The notes beneath the pieces were generated by a model that saw nothing but the letters and a program-made list of their open reading frames with translations, ran no database searches and was not told the origin of the DNA. The position numbers and the translations under genes are program-made. DNA of 64,000 nt from Synechococcus sp. M44_DOE_062 (GTDB taxonomy: Bacteria; Cyanobacteriota; Cyanobacteriia; Thermostichales; Thermostichaceae), in assembly GCA_015295985.1 (NCBI GenBank), contig DVDX01000024.1, forward strand, positions 101,565 to 165,564. The letters are read 5' to 3'. Below, one piece after another: positions 16,508 through 24,724 of this stretch (positions are counted from its first letter, which is position 1; each line of letters begins with the position of its first letter).

Positions 16508-17089
16508 GTGCTTGCTCTAGAACTTGCTTCTCGTACCTCTAAGGACTGGATCGAACAGGCCACCCGGCACATCGATCTGGTCTTGCTAGACCATGCCAAC
16601 TGCGAGAAAAAAGCAGCGGGCAACGCCCTCAGTTTGCTGTTTCGCTACCCGGCTAATGGGCGTTTGGTGGAAACCCTCTCGCCGCTGGCGCGGGAGGAGC
16701 TACAGCATTTTGAGCGGGTGCATCGCCACCTGCAACGGCTGGGGATCCCCATTAAGCCCTTGTCGGCTGCACCCTATGCCGGTCGCCTCAACCAACACCT
16801 GCGCCGCTCTGAGCCGGAGCATCTGTTGGATACCCTGCTGGTGGCAGCCATCATCGAGGCCCGCAGCCACGAACGCTTGGGCCTGCTTGGGATCCATGCG
16901 CCTGACCCAGAGTTGCGGCAGTTTTACCTCTGGCTGGCGGCTGCGGAGGAGCGCCACTGGCAGCTTTATTTGGATTTGGCGTTGGAGCAGTTTCCCGCCG
17001 ATCAGGTGCAGGAGCGGCTCGATACCCTGCTCCAGGTGGAAGCCGAGATCTTGTCCACCCTTCACCCCGAACCTCGTGTTCACAGCTAG
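16508..17089 (+). CDS. miaE: tRNA-(ms2io6A37) hydroxylase MiaE
   Basis: MiaE is a non-haem diiron monooxygenase that hydroxylates the isopentenyl group of ms2i6A at tRNA position 37. The 193-residue protein starts at GTG 16508. A ferritin-like four-helix bundle is indicated by the repeated iron-ligand motifs: E in ANCEKKAAG, EELQHF, EARSHERL and EERHWQLY. Length and motif order fit the family. It presupposes MiaA and MiaB elsewhere in the genome. The following histidine kinase gene starts only 34 bases downstream on the same strand, so co-transcription is possible. Confidence 0.9.
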   Translation: MLALELASRTSKDWIEQATRHIDLVLLDHANCEKKAAGNALSLLFRYPANGRLVETLSPLAREELQHFERVHRHLQRLGIPIKPLSAAPYAGRLNQHLRRSEPEHLLDTLLVAAIIEARSHERLGLLGIHAPDPELRQFYLWLAAAEERHWQLYLDLALEQFPADQVQERLDTLLQVEAEILSTLHPEPRVHS

Positions 17090-17123
17090 CCCCACTCCGT
17101 TCTTCCCCCGCGGTGCAGCTCCC

Positions 17124-18473
17124 ATGTTCCAAGCGACGCGGCAGTGGTTGGCCTTTTGGTATACGGCAGTTACGGCGGTGTTGCTGCTGTTGTTTGCCGG
17201 CAGCTTCTATTGGTACGTGCAGTCAACCCTGATCGAGCGGGTGGACGATACCCTTGGCCATGTGGTGGAAATTGTCGAGCGGTCTTTGGTGGTGGATGAG
17301 AGCCTCTTGGATCCGCAGCAGGCCCGCCACAGCTTGGAGGCCAGCTTTCGGGATGATCCCAGTACCCTAGAGGACGACCACATCGACTTGGAGTGGTTTA
17401 GTCCTCAAGGAACGCTCATCTGGTCCACGGTGCCCGGCGGGATCCCTGCCCCCCTGTTGACCGAGGGATCCCTGCACACTGCCCGCATCGCCCCTGGGTA
17501 TTGGCTGCGCCAGTTTACCGAGCCGATCATAGCCGGTGGGAAGCTGCTGGGCTACCTGCGGGTTAGCCATCCCTGGTTTGAGGTGAGCAAGCCAACGCAA
17601 CAGTTGATCCGGGATCTTTCCCTTTGGGTGGTGGCCGGCTTGACGAGTGTGGGAGCTATTGGCTGGATGCTCTCCGGCTTGGCCATGCAGCCCATCCGGC
17701 AGTCTTACCAGCAGCTCAAGCAATTTACCGCCGATGCCTCTCACGAGCTGCGCAGCCCCTTGGCCAGCATTCAAACTGCGGTACAGGTGGCTTTGGCAGA
17801 TTCCCAATTGGATGCTGACACCCGTCAGCGCTGGCAGATGGTGGAGCGGCTGTGCTTACGGCTGGGTCGCCTGGTGGATGACCTGCTGTTTCTGGCCCGC
17901 CACGACAGCGGTATGGCGCCTTTCCAACCCCGTTGCTCTGCGCTGGATGCTCTGCTGCTGCAGGTGGTGGAAGAGCTGCAGGGCCTGGCCAACCAAAAAC
18001 AGATCCGCTTGAAGCTGGAGATTGCTGCCCCTGAGAGCGGGACGGAACCTTCTCCCGCCCAAGTGGATCCCTTCGGTTTTTGGGGAGATGAAGATCAATT
18101 GGCCCGCCTGTTTACCAACCTGATTGAAAACGCCCTTCTCCACACTCCCCCCCAAGGAGAGGTGCAGGTGAGGCTAGAGCAACGGCTGCGCTCTGGATCC
18201 CCAGAGCTGGTGGTGCGGGTACAAGATACCGGGCCAGGGATCCCGCCTCAGGCTCTGCCCCATGTGTTTGATCGCTTTTATCGGGCAGATGCGGCTCGCA
18301 GCGGGGATCCCGGTCGCCTCTCAGGGTCGGGTTTGGGGCTAGCGATTGTTAAAAGCATTGCCCAGCAGCATCAGGGCCAAGTGCAGGTGGAGAGCAAGCT
18401 GGGCCAGGGATCCCGCTTTGAGGTGATTTTGCCACAGCGGCAGTTGGAAATCTGTACCCCAGAGAGGGTCTAA
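17124..18473 (+). CDS. Membrane-bound sensor histidine kinase
   Basis: From ATG 17124 the product has 449 residues. Two transmembrane helices (about 11-32 and 167-187) flank a periplasmic sensor domain of about 130 residues; a separate HAMP domain is not obvious. The HisKA dimerisation domain has the phospho-acceptor His207 in FTADASHELRSPLAS, followed by the HATPase_c domain with N-box NLIENALLH, DTGPGIP, FDRFYR and GSGLGLAIV. Architecture and length resemble the cyanobacterial NrsS/RppB family. No response regulator gene is adjacent, so the partner is unknown. The open frame extends upstream through miaE in another phase, but the start is set by the first helix. Confidence 0.88.
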   Translation: MFQATRQWLAFWYTAVTAVLLLLFAGSFYWYVQSTLIERVDDTLGHVVEIVERSLVVDESLLDPQQARHSLEASFRDDPSTLEDDHIDLEWFSPQGTLIWSTVPGGIPAPLLTEGSLHTARIAPGYWLRQFTEPIIAGGKLLGYLRVSHPWFEVSKPTQQLIRDLSLWVVAGLTSVGAIGWMLSGLAMQPIRQSYQQLKQFTADASHELRSPLASIQTAVQVALADSQLDADTRQRWQMVERLCLRLGRLVDDLLFLARHDSGMAPFQPRCSALDALLLQVVEELQGLANQKQIRLKLEIAAPESGTEPSPAQVDPFGFWGDEDQLARLFTNLIENALLHTPPQGEVQVRLEQRLRSGSPELVVRVQDTGPGIPPQALPHVFDRFYRADAARSGDPGRLSGSGLGLAIVKSIAQQHQGQVQVESKLGQGSRFEVILPQRQLEICTPERV

Positions 18474-18781
18474 AAGTGCTCTGGAAAACAGACAGTCCTC
18501 GGTTAATGTGCTAGTTTTAAGCCAAAGCTTGACTGAGTTTTATTCAGAACCTTACTAGAACCTGATTAGCCCAGTTGAACTGGATTTTTGGGTGTTAAAG
18601 ATCTTTCCTTTCCAGATTTAAGAATTTCTCTTTTTCCTGGATAAAACGGCAGAGATGGGATCGGATCCCAGGCTCTTGCTTTTCTCAGCCGGCTGCTGAG
18701 CTGTTGATTGGGTGATGAGTGAGTGCAGTCCGCCCGCGCAGCCCCACACTTTCCCATTGCATCCTTTGCCAGGAAAACGTT
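18474..18781. other. Intergenic region between the histidine kinase and the CBM20 fusion gene
   Basis: About 308 bases, AT-richer than the flanking genes. No gene, tRNA or strong terminator is seen. The region holds one GGATCGGATCCC word and T-rich stretches (18590-18650) that could carry a promoter for the following gene. Its downstream end is in frame with the next gene but the true start is ATG 18782. Confidence 0.5.
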
Positions 18782-21082
18782 ATGTACCGCTTCCAGGTTC
18801 GCGCCACCACCCAGCCGGGCGAGCAAATTGCCCTGGTGGGATCCAGCACAAAATTGGGCTCCTGGGATCCCTGCCGATGCATCTGGCTGCAAACGGATCC
18901 CGCTCATTATCCGCTGTGGTGGGTGGAATTGCCGTTGAGCCCAGCAGATGGCATACCCGGCCCGCTATTGCCCCATAGCGGGTGTTCAAAAGAAACTCCT
19001 CGAGTGGAGTACCGGTATCTGCGGGTTCAAGCCGGTGGGGAAGTGATCTGGGAATCTGCCGATGTCAATCGCTGGGTGCCTCTTGAACCGGAACCTTTAC
19101 CGGCAGTTTTGATTGTCGAGGATGGGGAGTTTGGCCGGATCCCTGCCTATCCTTACGGCTATTTTGCCGATCCCATTCCTGAGGTCGAACCTGAAAATTC
19201 GCAAGGGCTAAAAGTCGTTATTTTGGGCAGTTCTGTTGCCCTGGGGTGCAGCGCCTGGCTGTTGCGAGGTTGGGCTTGGCTGTTGCAGAAAGCTCTGCAA
19301 GAACGCTATGGCCATCAAGTGCGAAATCTCTCTGAACTGGGGGCCAATGTCAGCCAAACTCTATCGCGCTTTGAGCAGGTGGTGATCCCTGAACGTCCTG
19401 ATGTTGTTATTGTTGCCTTATCTTTGGGAAATGAAGGGTTGGCGTCCGCCTTGCCCCAGCATCGCCGCGCCCTGCAGAGGCGGTTTGAAAACGGCCTGCA
19501 ACGGCTGATTCAGCGAATTCAAGACATTGGGGCTTTGCCAGTTCTGGGAGGGGTTTATCCCCATGCAAACTACGGCCCGGAACAGCATCTTCTTTTGCAA
19601 GGAACTCAGCAAAGAATGCTCGGTTGGGGATGCCCTGTGTTCAATTGGCTGCCTCATTTGGACGATGGACAGGGCCGCTGGAAACCAGACCTTGCTTTTG
19701 ACCCAGCTCACCCCAATTCCAAGGGTCATCAGGTCATGTTTGAGGCCATCGATCTTTCGCTTTTGGATCCCGACCAAGTTAAGTTGGCTCGAGAAAAGCT
19801 CACTCAACCCATTGGGGAACGGGTCATTTTTGCAGATGAGCACGGTTTTTGGGTAGCTGTGGAAACAGGCAAAAACCAATTTCGCATTGTGAATATCACT
19901 CCTTATCCTTATGCCATCACGCCCACTTGGCAATCTTTGCAAACCGCTTTTCAAAAAGCATGTCTACAGCCGGGTCTGTATGTTGGCAGAAGTGATGAAA
20001 GGACAGGAGATGTAACCTTATATCCCCTTTCCATACAAGAAGATGGTTCGGTGCAAACCCCCCTCTCCATTCCTGCAGATGCCGATCTGGTCTTCTCCCC
20101 AATAGCCCAGTTCTTTTCCTCAGAATCAGTAGAAACGATCTTTGAGGATGGATCGTTGATCCTTCTCAAGCTCAGTGGCTCCTCAGAAGGCTCTTCTGAT
20201 CCCATGCCTCGCCTGTGCGTGATCAACCAGAGCAATCACGAGTACAACATCCACCCCATGTGGAAGGAAGTGCGGGCCGCTCTCAAAGCCATGCCGGTGG
20301 GTGTTTACGAAGATCCGAGCCACCGCGAAGCTCTCTTCCGAACCCTGATGATTGGGGAAGGCGGCCTCGAAAGTCGGGTAAAGGCTGCTCCTGGGTCGGT
20401 CATGCTGCTGGAATACGTCTGCAAATTGTCGGATGTTCATCGCGTTGCCATTGTACCGTTAGGGGATCGCTGCGCGGTGCGAATGCTGCTTTACAAGTTG
20501 GAATATGACGGGCCTGCCTTTCCTTTTGATTTGACGCGCACCAGCAATTTGGCCGATGTGGCCGATATGATCCACAACGAGTTTCAAGGCATGTGGGATC
20601 CGCAATATTTGCACTACAGCCCTGAAGATAGGCGAATTTATCACAGCAAGTGGACGGGCCTCTCCTTTGGCCATGAAGTGGAAGAAGGGGAAGATCCACT
20701 TCAGAATATGGATCCCATCTACGAGCGAATGCGAACTCGCTACACTGCTCGCGCCAAGCGCTTTATGCATGTTTTGGAAAAAGCCGATAAAGTCTTGTTT
20801 GTGCGCACAGGAGGTTGCCGGCGAGAGGCCGTTGTTGACTTGATGGATAAGCTGGCGGCTAAGCGTAGGGGCAAGCCTTTTCTGTTGCTGATTATTTCCC
20901 TTCAGTCTTCTGATGAGTTTGCCGGGATCCCCAATGTTATTCATTATGAGATGGAGTTGAATCCCGACCGCATGTGCGCAGATCCTGAGCATTGGAAGTA
21001 CTGCACAGGTCTGATGAGGGATATTCTCCATTCTTTGGGGGTCTCTACCCGAAATCTCTTTTGGTGCCCCCCACAACTGTAG
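18782..21082 (+). CDS. CBM20 starch-binding / SGNH hydrolase / DUF1796 cysteine-peptidase-like fusion protein
   Basis: The 766-residue protein joins three recognisable parts. Residues 2-100 look like a CBM20 starch-binding domain (YRFQVRATTQPGEQIALVGS...LGSWDP...YPLWWVELP...VEYRYL...WESADVNRWVPL). Residues 143-330 match the SGNH hydrolase fold: VVILGSSVALG with Ser151, LSELGANV, SLGNEGL with Asn217, and DPAHPN with Asp307 and His310. Residues 545-750 match DUF1796, a putative papain-like peptidase family: PLGDRC (Cys564), FPFDLTRT, and FGHEVEEG (His631). Residues 345-540 are unassigned. No signal peptide is visible, so it probably works in the cytoplasm, perhaps on glycogen-associated material; that role is inference. 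The start at 18782 begins exactly at the CBM20. Confidence 0.8.
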   Translation: MYRFQVRATTQPGEQIALVGSSTKLGSWDPCRCIWLQTDPAHYPLWWVELPLSPADGIPGPLLPHSGCSKETPRVEYRYLRVQAGGEVIWESADVNRWVPLEPEPLPAVLIVEDGEFGRIPAYPYGYFADPIPEVEPENSQGLKVVILGSSVALGCSAWLLRGWAWLLQKALQERYGHQVRNLSELGANVSQTLSRFEQVVIPERPDVVIVALSLGNEGLASALPQHRRALQRRFENGLQRLIQRIQDIGALPVLGGVYPHANYGPEQHLLLQGTQQRMLGWGCPVFNWLPHLDDGQGRWKPDLAFDPAHPNSKGHQVMFEAIDLSLLDPDQVKLAREKLTQPIGERVIFADEHGFWVAVETGKNQFRIVNITPYPYAITPTWQSLQTAFQKACLQPGLYVGRSDERTGDVTLYPLSIQEDGSVQTPLSIPADADLVFSPIAQFFSSESVETIFEDGSLILLKLSGSSEGSSDPMPRLCVINQSNHEYNIHPMWKEVRAALKAMPVGVYEDPSHREALFRTLMIGEGGLESRVKAAPGSVMLLEYVCKLSDVHRVAIVPLGDRCAVRMLLYKLEYDGPAFPFDLTRTSNLADVADMIHNEFQGMWDPQYLHYSPEDRRIYHSKWTGLSFGHEVEEGEDPLQNMDPIYERMRTRYTARAKRFMHVLEKADKVLFVRTGGCRREAVVDLMDKLAAKRRGKPFLLLIISLQSSDEFAGIPNVIHYEMELNPDRMCADPEHWKYCTGLMRDILHSLGVSTRNLFWCPPQL

Positions 21083-21228
21083 GTGTTCTAAGTAAGTTTA
21101 AGAGATTGTCCCTCACACCCAATCCTCTTTCCAAAATTAGGAGAGAGGATCTTGATCTCTGTAAGCTGTTTCACTGTATTGGCATTTCGATTCAAACTAA
21201 AACGCTGCACCCACACCGAAAACGTTGG

Positions 21229-21260
21229 TCGCGTCTTCGCGTCGTCGCGTCCTCGCGTCA
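21229..21260. repeat. Octamer tandem repeat TCGCGTCN x4
   Basis: Four perfect head-to-tail copies of TCGCGTC plus one variable base (T, G, C, A in order) occupy 21229-21260, immediately before the 40-base repeats. The last base differs in every copy. Confidence 0.9.
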
Positions 21261-21350
21261 GCGTTGCGGTTCCCGTCAGGGTGCCGTAGGCATAGCAATA
21301 GCGTTGCGGTTCCCCTGCCGTAGGCATGGCAATAGCGTTGCGGAGCAATA
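21261..21350. repeat. Dispersed repeat of type B, two and a half copies
   Basis: GCGTTGCGGTTCCC followed by CCGTAGGCATAGCAATA occurs at 21261-21300 (with GTCAGGGTG between the two parts), again at 21301-21334 (without that part), and as a partial copy at 21335-21350. The same unit returns at 63941-63975 near the right edge, so it is a dispersed family, not a CRISPR: unit and spacer are not separable. Confidence 0.8.
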
Positions 21351-21525
21351 ATACGTGGGGTCAGAAGGCTTTTCCTCAATAGTCCAGACCTCTTACCCCA
21401 ACGTGAAATGACGACAATTTGAAAGAATGACTGCTGCTGTAGCGATCAAACCAAATCGACAATCATGGGCAACCGATGAGCCAAAGCAAAAGTGGGAAGA
21501 ACTCCAAAGTGTTCAATTCTAGAAA

Positions 21526-21597
21526 GCTGATGATCGGACTCGAACCGACGACCTGCTCATTACGAGTGAGCTGCTCTACCAACTGAGCTACATCAGC
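21526..21597 (-). tRNA. trnT-CGT: tRNA-Thr (anticodon CGT)
   Basis: On the minus strand a 72-base cloverleaf is formed: acceptor GCTGATG/CATCAGC, D arm AGCTCAGTTGGTAGAGC, anticodon stem with loop containing CGT, and T arm GTCGGTTCGAGTCCGAT. CGT reads ACG Thr codons. The CCA end is not encoded. Confidence 0.95.
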
Positions 21598-21663
21598 AGC
21601 GCTTTTAACTGAGGATCTAATGGGAGAACCCGTAGGCCCACCACTGGGCCTATCAATTCTAAC

Positions 21664-23274
21664 TCATCCTTGCCTCACTCGGGATCCCCAGCGCCATAGC
21701 CCCAAAGACAGCCCCAATGTTAGCCACGCCAGCCAATCCCCCGTGCAATTGTAGAAAGTTGTCTCAGAACGCCGCTTCACTTCTCCCGTGATCACCCCCC
21801 GCTGAAAGATGGGGCCGACCTGCTGGAGCCGACCTGAGGGATCCACCACCAAATTGCCGCCTGTGTTGTTGACAAACACCACACTACGCCGATTTTCCAC
21901 AGCCCGGAAAACCGAAAGTTTGCCATGCAGCATCGGCCAGTGGCTATTGCCAAACCAGCTATCATCCGAGATCACAATCAAAGACTCGGCGCCGCGACGG
22001 GTTAAAGTTCGGCTGGGCGCAGGCAACACGCTCTCCAGACAGATCATCACCCCCAAAGGCCCGAAAAGCTCCCCTCCGTCCAAAGGTCGATAGCCATCCG
22101 GCGAGGGCACATAGCGCCCCGACTCGAAATAGGGAAAGATCCACTGCTTGCCAAACCAATCCAGTAAGTTGCCCTGGGCGTCAAACAGCAGGGCTGTATT
22201 AAAAAATCGCTGCTGCTCTTCCGGCAAATGGGCTGTGCGGGGATCCGGCTCTGTTGCCCCTGTAATCAAAGCCCCTTCTGCTGGCAGAATTGCTTGCATC
22301 GGCTCCATCACGTAGGGTTCCAGGCCGGTGTTCAGCAGTCGTGCCCGCAGCGCCCCCTCCGGCCAAACCACCAACTGTGCCCCGGCAGCCACCCCCTGGG
22401 CAGAAAGCTGATGCAGCTCCCGGTAGCGCTCCAAGCGGTAGTCCCAACTGCGATCCGCTTCCAACCAAGCCACCTGCTGCACTGCCCCCACCCGAAAGCT
22501 GGGATCCCTGTTTTCAACGACCAAGGCATCGAAGTAGGCCAGGCGCACGTTTCCATAAGCCAAGACCAGCCCCGTCAACCCTAGGCCGCAGGCGAGCGTA
22601 CTCCAGAAATCCCTATTCCTGAGCATCTCACCCAAAAGGTTTCCCAAGGATCCCCCAGCCGCCTGCCACCGGCTAGAAATCTGCCTGCTCACCTGCCAAA
22701 GAACCCCATTGACGAACACGGCAAAAAAGGTAACTCCCCAGATCCCTGTAACATCAGCTACTTGGATCCCGAGGGGCCAGTCGAACAACAGGGATCCCCA
22801 GTGGAAAGGGATGGGCCACCAGAGCAAGCCCAACAACCCATCCAAGCCTGTCCAGACTGTGGCCAAACCCAGTGGACGCGCCCAAGCCGGCAGGGGGCGA
22901 CTCAGCTCCAAGCTCAGGAGCGTAGCGGTGGTGAAAAAGAGAGGAATCAGGGGAGCCACCACCACACCCCCCAGGATTTCCCAGGCGCTCAACACCTTAA
23001 CTGAGAAGGGATCCACCCAGAAGGCGTATAGGCACACCCAAAACCAGAGGCCATAGGCCAAACGCCACCGCGCCCGCCCTTGCCGTTGTTCGCACAGGTC
23101 AAACAGTGGGGCTAGGCCCAGCAGCGCTCCCGGAAACCAGTGCAACCAGCGGTTAGGGGATCCCAAACAGAGCAGCAGGATGGTCAGAGCCATCAGCCAG
23201 CGGGATCCCTTGCCTGGGTTTCTCTTGTGGGGCAGATCCTGCTGTTGAGTTGAAGATTTCAGTTCCAGCTTCAT
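21664..23274 (-). CDS. lnt: Apolipoprotein N-acyltransferase
   Basis: Lnt transfers an acyl chain to the amino group of the N-terminal cysteine of lipoproteins in the inner membrane. ATG 23274 (GAGG just upstream) gives 536 residues; GTG 23313 would add 13. About six to eight transmembrane helices occupy the first half, followed by the nitrilase-type periplasmic domain with the catalytic triad Glu (VWPEGALR), Lys (FGKQWIFPYFESG) and Cys (GVMICLESVL), and a C-terminal helix (WLAWLTLGLSLGLW). All catalytic residues are present. The gene lies between tRNA-Thr and the tnpB remnant. Confidence 0.93.
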   Translation of the reverse strand: MKLELKSSTQQQDLPHKRNPGKGSRWLMALTILLLCLGSPNRWLHWFPGALLGLAPLFDLCEQRQGRARWRLAYGLWFWVCLYAFWVDPFSVKVLSAWEILGGVVVAPLIPLFFTTATLLSLELSRPLPAWARPLGLATVWTGLDGLLGLLWWPIPFHWGSLLFDWPLGIQVADVTGIWGVTFFAVFVNGVLWQVSRQISSRWQAAGGSLGNLLGEMLRNRDFWSTLACGLGLTGLVLAYGNVRLAYFDALVVENRDPSFRVGAVQQVAWLEADRSWDYRLERYRELHQLSAQGVAAGAQLVVWPEGALRARLLNTGLEPYVMEPMQAILPAEGALITGATEPDPRTAHLPEEQQRFFNTALLFDAQGNLLDWFGKQWIFPYFESGRYVPSPDGYRPLDGGELFGPLGVMICLESVLPAPSRTLTRRGAESLIVISDDSWFGNSHWPMLHGKLSVFRAVENRRSVVFVNNTGGNLVVDPSGRLQQVGPIFQRGVITGEVKRRSETTFYNCTGDWLAWLTLGLSLGLWRWGSRVRQG

Positions 23275-23409
23275 CACCTCAATAAAAAATTTAGCCTCTT
23301 TGGGAAACCCCACGGGGATTGAACACGCCCCTGCCGACGGCTCCTCTCCAGAGTAGCGCTCTGGCAGCAGCCGGGAACATCTCCTGGAGTACAGGACTCC
23401 TACTGCGTA

Positions 23410-24075
23410 AACTACCCGACACCGACCGCTAAAGCGGTACGGTGCGGGCTTTTAGTAGCCCTGAGCTTGTAATGCTCTGCAAGAGAGCAAAACAAGCCCG
23501 TTCGCGAAGCGAGCCGTAGGCTTAACCTCTAGGCTGGTTTACAGCAGCCCCAAGTATGGCGCTCCGCGCCGCTGCGCGAATGGCAATCATATTGGCCCCA
23601 TTCAAATCCGCATCTCCTTCCCATCCACAGTGCCCACACGTAAACTTCTTCCCACTGCGGCAGGACTGTTCAGGGTCAGGATGAATGTGCAGACACTTGT
23701 GGCAAGTTTGACTACTGTATCTGGGATTCACCAGCACCACTCTCACTCCTGCTTGCGCGGCCTTGTAGCTAATGAAGCTACGAAGCTGGTAAAACGCCCA
23801 ACGGTTAGCCCGCCTACGCTCTGTTGTAGAGCGAGGTGCTTGATTGATGCGTTCCCGTATCCCTGTCAAGTCCTCTAAAGCAATGACACTGTGCGTGGCC
23901 TTTGCCCTGGAGACGATGGTCTTAGAGATGCGGTGGTTCACCCACGTTGTTGCTACGCAACGCTGCCGCGACGAGCTTGCAAGAAACGGTCAGGACTTGG
24001 GTCATAGCTCTATGATACTTCAACAGGGCGCATTCCTGCCGACCCTGACCCTACGGGTACAGTGCGGGGCTCCTG
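23410..24075 (-). mobile_element. IS200/IS605-type element, internally deleted, both ends retained
   Basis: The element carries a shortened tnpB (23522-24005) flanked by two related imperfect hairpins: right end at 23415-23448 (core ACCGCT-aa-AGCGGT) and left end at 24038-24070 (core ACCC-gta-GGGT). The two hairpins share the flanks GCCCxGCACxGTACC and GTCGG. There is no tnpA in the window. The 3' end of tnpB plus the right end is where an omega RNA would be encoded in active TnpB systems. Exact end points are estimates. Confidence 0.7.
23522..24005 (-). pseudogene. tnpB remnant with large internal deletion
   Basis: The gene begins as a normal TnpB (ATG 24005, MTQVLTVSCKL), then after about 11 codons jumps into sequence of the C-terminal third in another frame: from about 23941 onward NHRISKTIVSRAK, the RuvC-II Glu in ALEDLTGIRER, the four-cysteine zinc finger CHKC...CGHC, and the RuvC-III Asp in GDADLNGANMIA. 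RuvC-I and the DNA/RNA-binding N-terminal domains are missing, about 250 codons by comparison with the usual 400. It cannot be an active nuclease. The C-terminal open piece alone is 139 residues. Confidence 0.85.
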
Positions 24076-24178
24076 CGCTGCTAAGCTGAATCTAAAGCTG
24101 TGTTAACATTTTGCATAATTTCAGGGGGCTGGCACCTTCCGGCTTGGGTTAGGGATCCCGTCAGCGGTGCGTAGCACT

Positions 24179-24715
24179 ATGGGCAAGGTTTTGGTTTTGA
24201 ATGCCTCCTACGAGCCGCTCAACATCACCAGTTGGCGCAGAGCGGTCGTTCTTTTGCTCAAGGGCAAGGCCGAGCAAATCGAGCACAATGGCCGAGTGGT
24301 GTACGGCAACATTCCTTTGCCCACCGTCATTCGCCTGCGCCACTATGTCCACGTTCCCCATAAGGAGATCCCGCTCACGCGCCGCAACGTCCTCTACCGG
24401 GATGGGCACCGTTGTCAGTACTGCGGCTGCTTCGGCGAAGATCTCACCCTGGATCACGTGATCCCTCGCTCCCGTGGCGGCGGAGATACTTGGGAAAATG
24501 TGGTTAGCGCCTGTGTGCGTTGCAATGTGAAAAAAGGGAACCGCACCCCCCGCGAAGCCGGTATGGCCCTGTTGCGCCAACCCCGCCGTCCCCACAGCAG
24601 TCTTTACTTTGAAATCTCCAGAGCTGTTGCCAGTGGCTCCCATCGAGAATGGTCCAAGTACACCATCGGCTTAGAAGGGGATCCCCAAGGGGAATCGTTG
24701 GACAGCCCAAGCTAG
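24179..24715 (+). CDS. HNH endonuclease family protein
   Basis: From ATG 24179 the product has 178 residues (a GTG at 24167 would add four). The N-terminal domain [31 protein letters not shown] is the one typical of a cyanobacterial/actinobacterial HNH family, and the nuclease core shows two CxxC pairs (CQYCG and CVRCN) around [21 protein letters not shown], with the catalytic DH and N. These zinc-stabilised HNH proteins are housekeeping-like in cyanobacteria; substrate unknown. It is followed 9 bases later by the convergent hydrolase gene. The upstream 100 bases are the left edge of the IS605 remnant, so the gene is unlikely to be part of it. Confidence 0.88.
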   Translation: MGKVLVLNASYEPLNITSWRRAVVLLLKGKAEQIEHNGRVVYGNIPLPTVIRLRHYVHVPHKEIPLTRRNVLYRDGHRCQYCGCFGEDLTLDHVIPRSRGGGDTWENVVSACVRCNVKKGNRTPREAGMALLRQPRRPHSSLYFEISRAVASGSHREWSKYTIGLEGDPQGESLDSPS

Positions 24716-24724
24716 ACTGGCCGC

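Larger units (their letters stand above)
21083..21525. other. Intergenic region with tandem and dispersed repeats
   Basis: This 443-base gap contains the repeat cluster at 21229-21350 and otherwise no gene. The segment 21351-21525 is AT-richer and shows nothing recognisable. The convergent tRNA-Thr gene ends at 21526. Confidence 0.6.

Noticed and set aside
21105..21125. CCCTCACACCC resembling the Yfr1 core
   Set aside because: The typical ACTCCTCACAC with flanking stems is not present; the context has no promoter or terminator.
21224..21350. Possible CRISPR array
   Set aside because: Units are directly adjacent with no spacers of constant length; the unit is found elsewhere as a dispersed repeat.
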